Shown here: piece by piece, positions 1-5,683 of the stretch
Layout: every line of letters starts with the position of its first letter
How positions within the stretch are numbered: position 1 is the first letter of the stretch
DNA from: an uncultured Litorilinea sp.
Lineage (GTDB): Bacteria > Chloroflexota > Anaerolineae > Caldilineales > Caldilineaceae
DNA: 8,238 nucleotides
NCBI GenBank assembly: GCA_937922105.1
Contig: CAKZVN010000140.1
Span: 1-8,238, forward strand
Direction: 5' to 3'
Notes under the pieces: model-generated
The model's input: the letters and a program-made list of their open reading frames with translations, nothing else
Databases searched by the model: none
What the model was told of the DNA's origin: nothing
Made by a program: the position numbers and the translations under genes

Positions 1-770
1 TTTGTACCTTGCAGACAGTGGTTGTGCATCGCGTGTGGGCGTTCTGAGAGCATATCCACCCGAACCTTGATCAAGGCCCCGCGTTCGGTTTGGGCCAACA
101 TCACGCAGGTGTCCTGGTTCTCGTAGGCCTCGCCTCGGGGATCTAGATAGTGGTGCCCGCTGCCCGCGCAGCAGACACGCACGACGCGATCGCCGGGCAT
201 CCAGCGCAGGATCGGCCCCAGGCTGTGCGTGCCATAGGTGATGCCGTCGATGCCCGTCTGCCAGCGCCGTCGCCAGCGGGTGATCTCGTTCAGCTCTTTG
301 AGTTCGTGCAGGTATTCGCCCTCGGCATAGTAGACCTCGCCGAACAGCCCGGCTTCCACCATCGCCTGGACCAGCACCACCTCCTTGCGATAGATGTAGT
401 TCTCCGCCATCATATAAACGCCACGCGAACGCCGCGCCGCCTGGGTCAACCAGCGCGCCTCGTCCAGGCTTACGCAGGCGGTCACCTCGCTCAAGACGTG
501 GATATCCCGCTCCAGCGCGGCAATCGCCTGCATGGCGTGGAAATGCATGGGCGTCGCCACCACCACGGCATCAGGCTTAGCCTCATCCAGCATCTGCTCA
601 TAGACCGTATAGAGTTGGGTCACCCCGATGCTGCGCCCCGCCTCGGCGAGCGTCGGCGCGTGCACATCGCACAGCGCGACAATCTCCGTCTCCGGGTGGG
701 TGCGAAAGGCGCGAAAAAACGAACTGGCGCGATGGACGCCGGCAAAGGCAACTTTCAGCTTGCTGCTCAT
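1..770 (-). CDS. Gfo/Idh/MocA-fold protein, N-terminal part (cut by left window edge)
   Basis: The frame begins at ATG 770-768 and runs open to the left edge, giving 256 complete codons and no stop. An AAAGG Shine-Dalgarno sits at 784-780, 9 nt upstream. Residues 1-120 look like a dinucleotide-binding Rossmann domain: strand KVAFAGV, then IVALCDV ending in the Asp expected to contact the cofactor ribose, then DAVVVATPMHFH. The rest resembles the alpha/beta C-terminal domain of Gfo/Idh/MocA proteins. Two things are odd. The glycine-rich loop is degenerate (GVHRAS instead of GxGxxG), and the usual EKP motif with the catalytic Lys is replaced by SEVTA (residues 94-98). The protein also carries GTHSLGP (180-186, His182) and ends in the window with LQGTK. 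SEVPA-like, THxLGP and QGTKG motifs recall, from memory, the NAD-dependent GH109 glycosidase branch. Family membership is secure; oxidoreductase versus glycosidase is open. It is the last visible gene of the minus-strand cluster, 116 bp after the lactonase gene. Confidence 0.9.
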   Translation of the reverse strand, partial: MSSKLKVAFAGVHRASSFFRAFRTHPETEIVALCDVHAPTLAEAGRSIGVTQLYTVYEQMLDEAKPDAVVVATPMHFHAMQAIAALERDIHVLSEVTACVSLDEARWLTQAARRSRGVYMMAENYIYRKEVVLVQAMVEAGLFGEVYYAEGEYLHELKELNEITRWRRRWQTGIDGITYGTHSLGPILRWMPGDRVVRVCCAGSGHHYLDPRGEAYENQDTCVMLAQTERGALIKVRVDMLSERPHAMHNHCLQGT

Positions 771-787
771 GACGATTGACCTTTGAG

Positions 788-816
788 TGCCTTTCTAGGC
801 AGCGGCACAGCGCCGC
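788..816 (-). other. Two small hairpins in the leader of the Gfo/Idh/MocA gene
   Basis: In the 116-bp gap before the Gfo/Idh/MocA gene, two inverted repeats lie between the terminator-like hairpin and the ribosome binding site. One pairs 802-806 with 812-816 (GCGGC/GCCGC, 5-nt loop). The other pairs 788-792 with 797-801 (TGCCT/AGGCA, 4-nt loop). They could stabilise the 5' end of a processed transcript or be chance pairing in GC-rich DNA; each stem is only 5 bp. Confidence 0.3.
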
Positions 817-820
817 GCGG

Positions 821-852
821 CAAAGCAAGACCGGCAGCGCGCAGGCTGCCGG
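821..852 (-). terminator. Terminator-like hairpin after the lactonase gene
   Basis: A perfect 8-bp inverted repeat, CCGGCAGC (831-838) and GCTGCCGG (845-852), flanks a 6-nt loop. Read on the minus strand, the stem is followed by TCTTGCTTTG (830-821), a moderately T-rich tract. It lies 34 bp beyond the lactonase stop codon and before the Gfo/Idh/MocA gene. That fits a rho-independent terminator or a partial attenuator inside the cluster. The T tract is interrupted, so efficiency is uncertain. Confidence 0.55.
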
Positions 853-886
853 TGCCGGTGATTCACGCAAAAACAACGGTCCGCGC

Positions 887-1867
887 TCAGGGCGTCTGCG
901 CCCCGCGCGTATTCACAAACACGCTGTAGAGCGATTGACCACAGGTCATAAAAAGGCGCGCCTTGAAGCGCCCGCCGAAACAGAGATTGCTGCACGGCTC
1001 CGGCAAGAGAATACGCCCGATGAGCGTGCCGTCCGGCGCAAAGCACTGCACACCGTCATAGCCTGGACCGCCCCAGCCCGCCGCGGACCATAGGTTGCCG
1101 TCCACGTCACAGCGGATGCCGTCCGAGCTGCCCGTGCCCATGTCCACGAAGACATCACCCCCACGCAGCTTCTCGCCCACCACATCAAACACACGAATGA
1201 TAGCCGGGTGGTCGGGCTTGTGCGAACGGCCCGTGTCCACAATATAGAGTTTGCGCTCGTCGGGCGAAAAGCACAGACCGTTGGGCTTGACAAAATCATC
1301 GGCAACCACCGTCGCCTGCCCACTCACCGGGTCCAGGCGATAGACGTTGCAGGGCAACTCCAAGTCCGCCTTCTCGCCCTCATAGTCCATATGCGCGCCG
1401 TAGCCGGGGTCGGTGAACCAGATGGAGCCATCGGAGTGCACCACCACATCGTTGGGCGCATTGAGGCGCTTCCCCTGATAGCGGTCCATCAACACCGTGA
1501 TGGTCCCGTCATACTCGGTCCGCGTGACGCGGCGTGCCCAATGCTCGCACGAAATCAGTCGGCCCTGGCGGTCGCGCGTATGCCCGTTGGCGTAGTTGGA
1601 AGGCTTGCGATAGACGCTCACCGCGCCCGTCTCCTCGTCCCAACGCAAGATACGGTTGTTGGGAATGTCGCTGAAGAGTAGATAGCGCCCATCGCCGAAC
1701 CAGACTGGCCCCTCGCCCCACAGCAAGCCCGTATAGAGGCGCTGCACCGCGGTGTTCCCGATGACATAACGGTTGAAGCGCGGGTCCACGACCTCGATGG
1801 CAGGGTCGGGATAGGCGACAGGGCTGCCGTCCCAGGGGCGTTGTGCCAAGCTGGCAAGCCGTTCCAT
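887..1867 (-). CDS. SMP-30/gluconolactonase/LRE family lactonase
   Basis: Likely a cytoplasmic metal-dependent sugar lactonase, of the family that hydrolyses glucono-1,5-lactone and related aldonolactones to the free acids. The protein is a six-bladed beta-propeller type without a signal peptide. Counting from the ATG at 1867 (326 residues), the family motifs are WGEGPVW with the metal-ligand Glu52, NGHTRDRQGRLISCEH, LNAPNDVVVHSDGSIWFTDP (Asn139), KPNGLCFSPDERKLYIVDTG (Asn196) and SSDGIRCDVDGNLW (Asp249). Glu, Asn and Asp at these places are the divalent-metal ligands and catalytic Asp of SMP-30 enzymes, so an active enzyme is expected. An in-frame ATG at 1876 adds three residues, but the AAAGGAG at 1883-1877 directly abuts it and is 9 nt from the ATG at 1867, so the latter is chosen. 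It follows the permease gene after 56 bp and precedes the Gfo/Idh/MocA gene, a common pairing in sugar oxidation loci. The exact lactone cannot be told. Confidence 0.93.
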   Translation of the reverse strand: MERLASLAQRPWDGSPVAYPDPAIEVVDPRFNRYVIGNTAVQRLYTGLLWGEGPVWFGDGRYLLFSDIPNNRILRWDEETGAVSVYRKPSNYANGHTRDRQGRLISCEHWARRVTRTEYDGTITVLMDRYQGKRLNAPNDVVVHSDGSIWFTDPGYGAHMDYEGEKADLELPCNVYRLDPVSGQATVVADDFVKPNGLCFSPDERKLYIVDTGRSHKPDHPAIIRVFDVVGEKLRGGDVFVDMGTGSSDGIRCDVDGNLWSAAGWGGPGYDGVQCFAPDGTLIGRILLPEPCSNLCFGGRFKARLFMTCGQSLYSVFVNTRGAQTP

Positions 1868-1876
1868 ACGCAGCAT

Positions 1877-1883
1877 CTCCTTT
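1877..1883 (-). promoter_or_regulatory. Ribosome binding site that decides the lactonase start
   Basis: AAAGGAG on the minus strand. It touches the ATG at 1876 (no spacer) but stands 9 nt from the in-frame ATG at 1867, so initiation at 1867 is favoured. Confidence 0.7.
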
Positions 1884-1894
1884 ACAAATCGTCA

Positions 1895-1922
1895 CCTGTT
1901 CGCAGGCAAGTGTTCATCACTT
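1895..1922 (-). other. Small inverted repeats between permease and lactonase genes
   Basis: The 56-bp gap holds two short inverted repeats: AAGTG/CACTT (1908-1912 with 1918-1922, 5-nt loop) and CCTG/CAGG (1895-1898 with 1903-1906, 4-nt loop). No T tract follows either on the minus strand, so they are not terminators. Read-through from the permease genes into the lactonase gene is expected. Confidence 0.25.
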
Positions 1923-1923
1923 C

Positions 1924-2826
1924 TCAGTCCCGCAGCTGAGGGTCCAGCGCATCGCGCAGCCCGTCGCCGAAGAGATTGAAGCCCAGCACCGTGATCATGA
2001 TCGCCATACCGGGGAAGAAGACCAAGTTGGGCGCTTGGCGCAAGAACGGCAAGCCGTCCGCGATCATCGCGCCCCACTCCGGTTGCGGCGGGCGGATGCC
2101 CAAGCCCAGAAAACCCAACGCGGCGGCAAAGATGATGGCTCCGCCCACGCCCAAGCTCATCTGCACGATGATGGGCGATAAGCTATTGGGCAAGATATGG
2201 CGAAACATGATGGCGGCGTCGCTCACGCCGATCATGCGCGCCGCGTCCACATAGTCGCGTTCGCGCAAGGAGAGCACCATGGAGCGCACCACGCGCGCAT
2301 AGCCGGGAATGCCCACCACCGCCACCGCGATGATGGTATTGGTCAGCCCCGGCCCGCGCACCGCCACAATGGCAATTGCCAACAGAATCGCCGGAAAAGC
2401 CAACAACACGTCCATCATCCGCATGATGAGCCAGTCCACGAAGCCGCCGGAATAGCCGGAGATCAGCCCCAGCACCGTGCCGATGGAGCCGGAGACAAAG
2501 ACCACCACAAAACCAATGAGCAGCGAAATACGCGTGCCGTGGATAATGCGTTGCATCACATCGCGGCCCAGCCGGTCGGTGCCGAACGGATGCTCCCAGG
2601 AGGGTGGCTGGCGCGCAATCGCCAGATTCGAGTCAATGGTGGGATCATAGGGGTCCACAATCGGCGCTGCCAGCCCCACCACCAGCGTCAAGAGAATCAC
2701 CGCCAACCCCACGCGACCATTCCAACTGCGCATCAAGCGCCGCCACGCGTCGCGGAACAACCCGCGCGACTGGCGCTCCGGGACTTGGGCAAAGAGGTCC
2801 GCAGCAGCGGCTGCATTCGTCGTCAT
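1924..2826 (-). CDS. Peptide-type ABC transporter permease, DppC/OppC family
   Basis: One of two inner-membrane permease subunits of a family 5 (dipeptide/oligopeptide/nickel class) ABC importer; 300 residues, the usual length. A cytoplasmic N-terminal tail of about 37 residues precedes the first membrane helix (about 39-57). HPFGTDRLGRDV (79-90) is the hallmark of DppC-type permeases. Further helices lie near 101-124, 138-156, 162-180, 222-243 and 269-287. The EAA-type loop that docks the ATPase is DYVDAARMIG...NSLSPI (191-219). The frame could begin at GTG 2841, overlapping the end of the upstream permease gene, but AGGAGG at 2838-2833 is 6 nt from ATG 2826, which is therefore chosen. The 11-bp gap to the DppB-type gene implies translational coupling. 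The substrate is set by the binding protein and cannot be read from this subunit. Confidence 0.95.
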   Translation of the reverse strand: MTTNAAAAADLFAQVPERQSRGLFRDAWRRLMRSWNGRVGLAVILLTLVVGLAAPIVDPYDPTIDSNLAIARQPPSWEHPFGTDRLGRDVMQRIIHGTRISLLIGFVVVFVSGSIGTVLGLISGYSGGFVDWLIMRMMDVLLAFPAILLAIAIVAVRGPGLTNTIIAVAVVGIPGYARVVRSMVLSLRERDYVDAARMIGVSDAAIMFRHILPNSLSPIIVQMSLGVGGAIIFAAALGFLGLGIRPPQPEWGAMIADGLPFLRQAPNLVFFPGMAIMITVLGFNLFGDGLRDALDPQLRD

Positions 2827-2832
2827 GCGTTC

Positions 2833-2838
2833 CCTCCT
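2833..2838 (-). promoter_or_regulatory. Ribosome binding site of the DppC-type permease, overlapping the upstream stop codon
   Basis: A consensus AGGAGG on the minus strand begins with the last base of the upstream TGA stop (2840-2838) and is 6 nt from ATG 2826. It rules against the in-frame GTG at 2841 and suggests coupled translation of the two permeases. Confidence 0.75.
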
Positions 2839-3851
2839 CACCGGCTACCCTGGACGCGAATGCGCGGGTCCAGGTAGGCATAGGAAATATCTACCAAGAG
2901 ATTGACCAGCACATAGATGGTCGCGCTGACCAACACCACCGCCTGCACAATCGGGTAGTCGCGGCTGAGAATGGCTCGATAGGTCCACAAGCCCATACCG
3001 GGCCATGAGAAAATCGTCTCGGTCAACAGCGCGCCGCCCAGCAGCCCGCCCAGTTGCAGCCCGATGACAGTCACAATCGGCAGCAAAGCATTCTTCAGGG
3101 CATGGCGAATCACCACCACACGTGGTCGCAGCCCCTTGGCTTCTGCCGTGCGCACATAGTCCTGGCGCAAGACTTCCAACATGCTGGCGCGCGTCAAGCG
3201 GGCCAAGATGGGCATCACCGTGGTGCTCAGCACCGTGGCAGGCAAAATCAAATGCCAAAGGGCATTGCGGAAATAAGCGAAATTGCCCATCAACAAGGTA
3301 TCAATCAACATAAAGCCGGTGGTGCGCTCCACCATAAAAGTTGCGTCAATGCGCGAGCTGGGCGGGAAAATCTGCCGATTCACTGCCAACGCATAAATGG
3401 CGATCAGCGCCAACCAGTAAATGGGCATGGAAACGCCCAACAGCGCGCCTACGGTGGCGGTCAAGTCGATCCACGAATTGCGCCGCAGGGCCGACACAAT
3501 GCCGATCCCCACCCCGACCACCACACCGATGAGCAGCCCAAAGAGCACCAATTCCAACGTCGCCGCCAAGCGTGCACGCAACTCGCGCGCCACCGACGTG
3601 CGGTTGATGATGGAAATGCCCAAATCCCCGCGCACCACCCGCCCCATCCACTCGATGTATTGCTCGTGAATCGGACGATTAAAGCCTAACTCCTCCCGCA
3701 CCCGCTCGATATCCTCCAAGCGTGCGCGATCCCCCAGCATCACCGTGACCGGATCGCCGGGAATCATGCGGATGAGGGCAAAGACGACGATGGATACCCC
3801 AATCAACACCGGGATCAGGCTAATCAACCGTCGCAAGATATATTGTGTCAT
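2838..3851 (-). CDS. Peptide-type ABC transporter permease, DppB/OppB family
   Basis: Second membrane subunit of the family 5 importer, 337 residues, full length. The N-terminus MTQYILRRLISLIPVLIGVS with its first membrane helix (about 10-29) and the following MIPGDPVTVMLGD are typical of DppB. An extracytoplasmic segment with LGFNRPIHEQYIEWMGRVVR (55-74) and GDLGISI follows. Further helices lie near 100-121, 133-157, 203-218, 255-278 and 303-324. The cytoplasmic EAA loop is DYVRTAEAKG...NALLPI (231-259), and TETIFSWPGMG (278-288) is also family-typical. The start at ATG 3851 has a modest GAGG at 3865-3862, 10 nt upstream. The gene lies 115 bp after the binding-protein gene, with a strong hairpin between. 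It should pair with the DppC-type subunit to form the translocation pore. Confidence 0.95.
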   Translation of the reverse strand: MTQYILRRLISLIPVLIGVSIVVFALIRMIPGDPVTVMLGDRARLEDIERVREELGFNRPIHEQYIEWMGRVVRGDLGISIINRTSVARELRARLAATLELVLFGLLIGVVVGVGIGIVSALRRNSWIDLTATVGALLGVSMPIYWLALIAIYALAVNRQIFPPSSRIDATFMVERTTGFMLIDTLLMGNFAYFRNALWHLILPATVLSTTVMPILARLTRASMLEVLRQDYVRTAEAKGLRPRVVVIRHALKNALLPIVTVIGLQLGGLLGGALLTETIFSWPGMGLWTYRAILSRDYPIVQAVVLVSATIYVLVNLLVDISYAYLDPRIRVQGSR

Positions 3852-3881
3852 ACCCTCTGTGCCTCACAGACCGACAGCCGG

Positions 3882-3899
3882 GTTGCGCCTCGGCGCAAC
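3882..3899 (-). other. Tight hairpin in the leader of the DppB-type permease gene
   Basis: GTTGCGC (3882-3888) pairs perfectly with GCGCAAC (3893-3899) around a 4-nt loop. It lies between the terminator-like hairpin and the permease start. No T tract follows on the minus strand, so it is not a terminator. It may protect the 5' end of a processed permease mRNA; that role is inferred. Confidence 0.45.
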
Positions 3900-3906
3900 G
3901 ACGCGC

Positions 3907-3951
3907 GGAAAGAAGACTGCCGGGCCGGTTTGATTCCACGGCCCGGCAGTC
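3907..3951 (-). terminator. Strong terminator-like hairpin after the binding-protein gene
   Basis: A perfect 12-bp inverted repeat, GACTGCCGGGCC (3915-3926) and GGCCCGGCAGTC (3940-3951), encloses a 13-nt loop. On the minus strand it is followed by TTCTTTCC (3914-3907). It begins 15 bp beyond the binding-protein stop. The position matches the partial terminators or mRNA-stabilising stems often found after solute-binding genes, which allow more binding protein than permease to be made. Full termination would require a separate promoter for the permeases, which I do not see. Confidence 0.7.
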
Positions 3952-3966
3952 GTTCACGCAACCGGC

Positions 3967-5583
3967 TTAGCGATTGTCAATCCAGATGTACTCGTACCAC
4001 GAGCGGAAGACCACCGGCGTATAGCCCTTGACTTCCTTGCGGAAGACCGTGGGCGTGCTCGCCCACACCACGGGGATACGCGCCACATCTTCCTTGACGA
4101 TCTCCTCGGCGCGCATGTAGATGCGCTCGCGCTCCGCGGGGTCCACCTCAATCGCGCCCTGGATCAGCAATTCGGCCAATTCAGGATTGTCGTAGCAATC
4201 CTCCTTCTTGGGCTGACCCGGCTGGTGCATGAAGTGGTAGCCGATGTAGTTGTCAGGGTCGCCGTTGTCGGAACCCCAGCCCAACATCCACATGGGGAAC
4301 TTGCCCTCGTTGCGGTCGGCCAAGTACGCGCCCCAGTCCTCGGTCATCAGGTTGACGCGAATCCCCACGCGCGCCAAGTCCGCGGCAATCGCCTCGGCAA
4401 TCGCCTTGGAGTCCGGGAAGTAACCGCGGATGACCGGGATGTACCAGAAGTCGGTCTCGAAGCCGTCGGGCAGCCCCGCCTGCGCCAGCAGTTCTCTGGC
4501 CAAGTCAGGGTCGTACTCATAAGGCTTGATGTTCGGGTTGTGACCGGGGATCGCCGGGGGTTGGAACGAGCCTGCCAGTTGGCCGAACTCACCGTAGAAG
4601 GCCGGGATCAGCGCCGCCCAGTTGACCGCATGGGCAATCGCCTTGCGTACTTCCAGCTTGTCGAACGGCTCGGTGCATTGCTGGAAGGCGATGTAGCCGG
4701 TGCTCAGCGAGGGCAGGACGTAGACCTCGATGTTGGGGTCGGCCTGAGCCATGGGCAGGTCGGTCTGTGCCAGATAGGCCTGGTGGATGGTCCCTGCCTG
4801 CAATTCGGCAAAGCGCGCCGAGTTGTCCGGGATCACGCGCCAGATGATGCGCGACAGATAGGGCTTCGGCCCCCACCAATCCTCGTTGCGCTCCACGGTG
4901 ATGCGGTCGCCGGGAATCCATTCCACGAACTTGAAGGGGCCGGTGCCCACTGCGCTGCCTGCCGGCGTGCCATAGGCGTCCCCTTGTTCCATGATCGCGG
5001 TCGGGCTGTTCATCCCAAAGCTGAAGCCCAGCGACAATTTGGCCAAGAAGACCGACGAGGGTTTCGCCAGCTTGATCTCAATGGTGTAGTCGTCAATGAC
5101 ATTGACTTCCTCGATGGGCGCATTGCCGAACTGGTAGTTGTAATACTCGAAGGTGCGCCCGAAGCGATACTCGTTGTCCGGGTTGCGCCAGCGGTCAATG
5201 TTGAAGCGCACCGCCTCGGCATTGAAGGGCGTGCCATCATGGAACGTGACCCCCTGGCGCAGCTTGAAGACCCACGTCTGGCTGTCCTCCGTCTCCCAAG
5301 ACTCAGCTAACCACGGGATGGGCCGGGCCGACGTGCCCTCCAGGCGGATCAGCGGCTCGATGATCTCGTTGATCACCATCGCCGATTCGCCGTCGGTTGC
5401 GGGGCCGGAATCCAGCCACACCGAATCGCCGCCGCGACCGACGATCAACGTCCCGTCCATGACCGGGCCGCTGTCGGCGGCGGGCGGCGCTGCCGGGGCA
5501 GGCGCAGGCGCGGCAGGCGCACACGCCCCCAACACCAACGCCACCACCAGCACCAATACAAGCATCCAATTTCGCTTGTGCAT
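3967..5583 (-). CDS. ABC transporter solute-binding lipoprotein, family 5 (DppA/OppA-like)
   Basis: Extracytoplasmic receptor of the importer, 538 residues, full length. A lipoprotein signal (MHKRN, hydrophobic stretch to 18, lipobox LGAC with Cys21) leads to an Ala/Pro-rich tether (22-36). The family 5 binding domain fills about 45-535. Recognisable pieces are LRQGVTFHDGTPFNAEAVRF (108-127), GTGPFKFVEW (213-222), IPVIRGYFPDSKAIAEAIAA (382-401) and MLGWGSDNGDPDNYIG (433-448). The last two closely resemble the E. coli DppA segments, recalled from memory, that hold the Arg and Asp contacting the carboxylate and amino ends of dipeptides; here these would be Arg386 and an Asp in the DNGDPDN run. 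That favours a short peptide ligand, though other family 5 ligands remain possible. ATG 5583 has an AAAGGAG 8 nt upstream. It lies downstream of the peptidase and upstream of both permeases. Confidence 0.95.
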   Translation of the reverse strand: MHKRNWMLVLVLVVALVLGACAPAAPAPAPAAPPAADSGPVMDGTLIVGRGGDSVWLDSGPATDGESAMVINEIIEPLIRLEGTSARPIPWLAESWETEDSQTWVFKLRQGVTFHDGTPFNAEAVRFNIDRWRNPDNEYRFGRTFEYYNYQFGNAPIEEVNVIDDYTIEIKLAKPSSVFLAKLSLGFSFGMNSPTAIMEQGDAYGTPAGSAVGTGPFKFVEWIPGDRITVERNEDWWGPKPYLSRIIWRVIPDNSARFAELQAGTIHQAYLAQTDLPMAQADPNIEVYVLPSLSTGYIAFQQCTEPFDKLEVRKAIAHAVNWAALIPAFYGEFGQLAGSFQPPAIPGHNPNIKPYEYDPDLARELLAQAGLPDGFETDFWYIPVIRGYFPDSKAIAEAIAADLARVGIRVNLMTEDWGAYLADRNEGKFPMWMLGWGSDNGDPDNYIGYHFMHQPGQPKKEDCYDNPELAELLIQGAIEVDPAERERIYMRAEEIVKEDVARIPVVWASTPTVFRKEVKGYTPVVFRSWYEYIWIDNR

Positions 5584-5591
5584 ACGTTTGA

Positions 5592-5598
5592 CTCCTTT
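5592..5598 (-). promoter_or_regulatory. Strong ribosome binding site of the binding-protein gene
   Basis: AAAGGAG on the minus strand with an 8-nt spacer to ATG 5583. The match fits the high expression expected of a binding protein and confirms the start at the lipoprotein signal peptide. Confidence 0.75.
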
Positions 5599-5601
5599 GT
5601 C

Positions 5602-5623
5602 TCACAACTTTGTTCACAACAAA
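5602..5623 (-). promoter_or_regulatory. Operator-like inverted and direct repeat before the binding-protein gene
   Basis: TTTGTT-CAC-AACAAA (5609-5623) is a perfect 6-bp inverted repeat with a 3-bp centre. Its core TCACAAC recurs 12 bp away (5602-5608 and 5614-5620). The site is 10 bp upstream of the Shine-Dalgarno in an AT-richer island. It may bind a regulator or be a chance palindrome; no clear -10/-35 pair was found beside it. Confidence 0.35.
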
Positions 5624-5683
5624 ACGCTTGAGCCGAATCGAACCTCGACTTGCCGCAACGAGGCGACAAGGAACTCACAGGGT

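Noticed and set aside
150..779. 209-codon open frame on the plus strand
   Set aside because: Antisense to the Gfo/Idh/MocA gene, whose Rossmann motifs and ribosome site support the minus strand.
598..876. 92-codon minus-strand frame before the Gfo/Idh/MocA gene
   Set aside because: It runs in another frame over the leader hairpins and the true gene start and has Cys/Arg-rich composition without motifs.
771..886. Possible small gene in the gap after the lactonase
   Set aside because: The gap is filled by hairpins and a ribosome site; no short frame with its own start and ribosome site stands out.
2827..2841. GTG start at 2841 for the DppC-type permease
   Set aside because: It would place the AGGAGG ribosome site inside the gene; that site is ideally spaced for ATG 2826.
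2197..2877. 226-codon open frame on the plus strand
   Set aside because: Antisense to the DppC-type gene; the product is His/Arg/Gln-rich, a typical reverse-complement artefact of hydrophobic coding sequence.
4225..5310. 361-codon open frame on the plus strand
   Set aside because: It lies entirely antisense to the binding-protein gene; the product resembles no family and the minus-strand protein has clear domain motifs.
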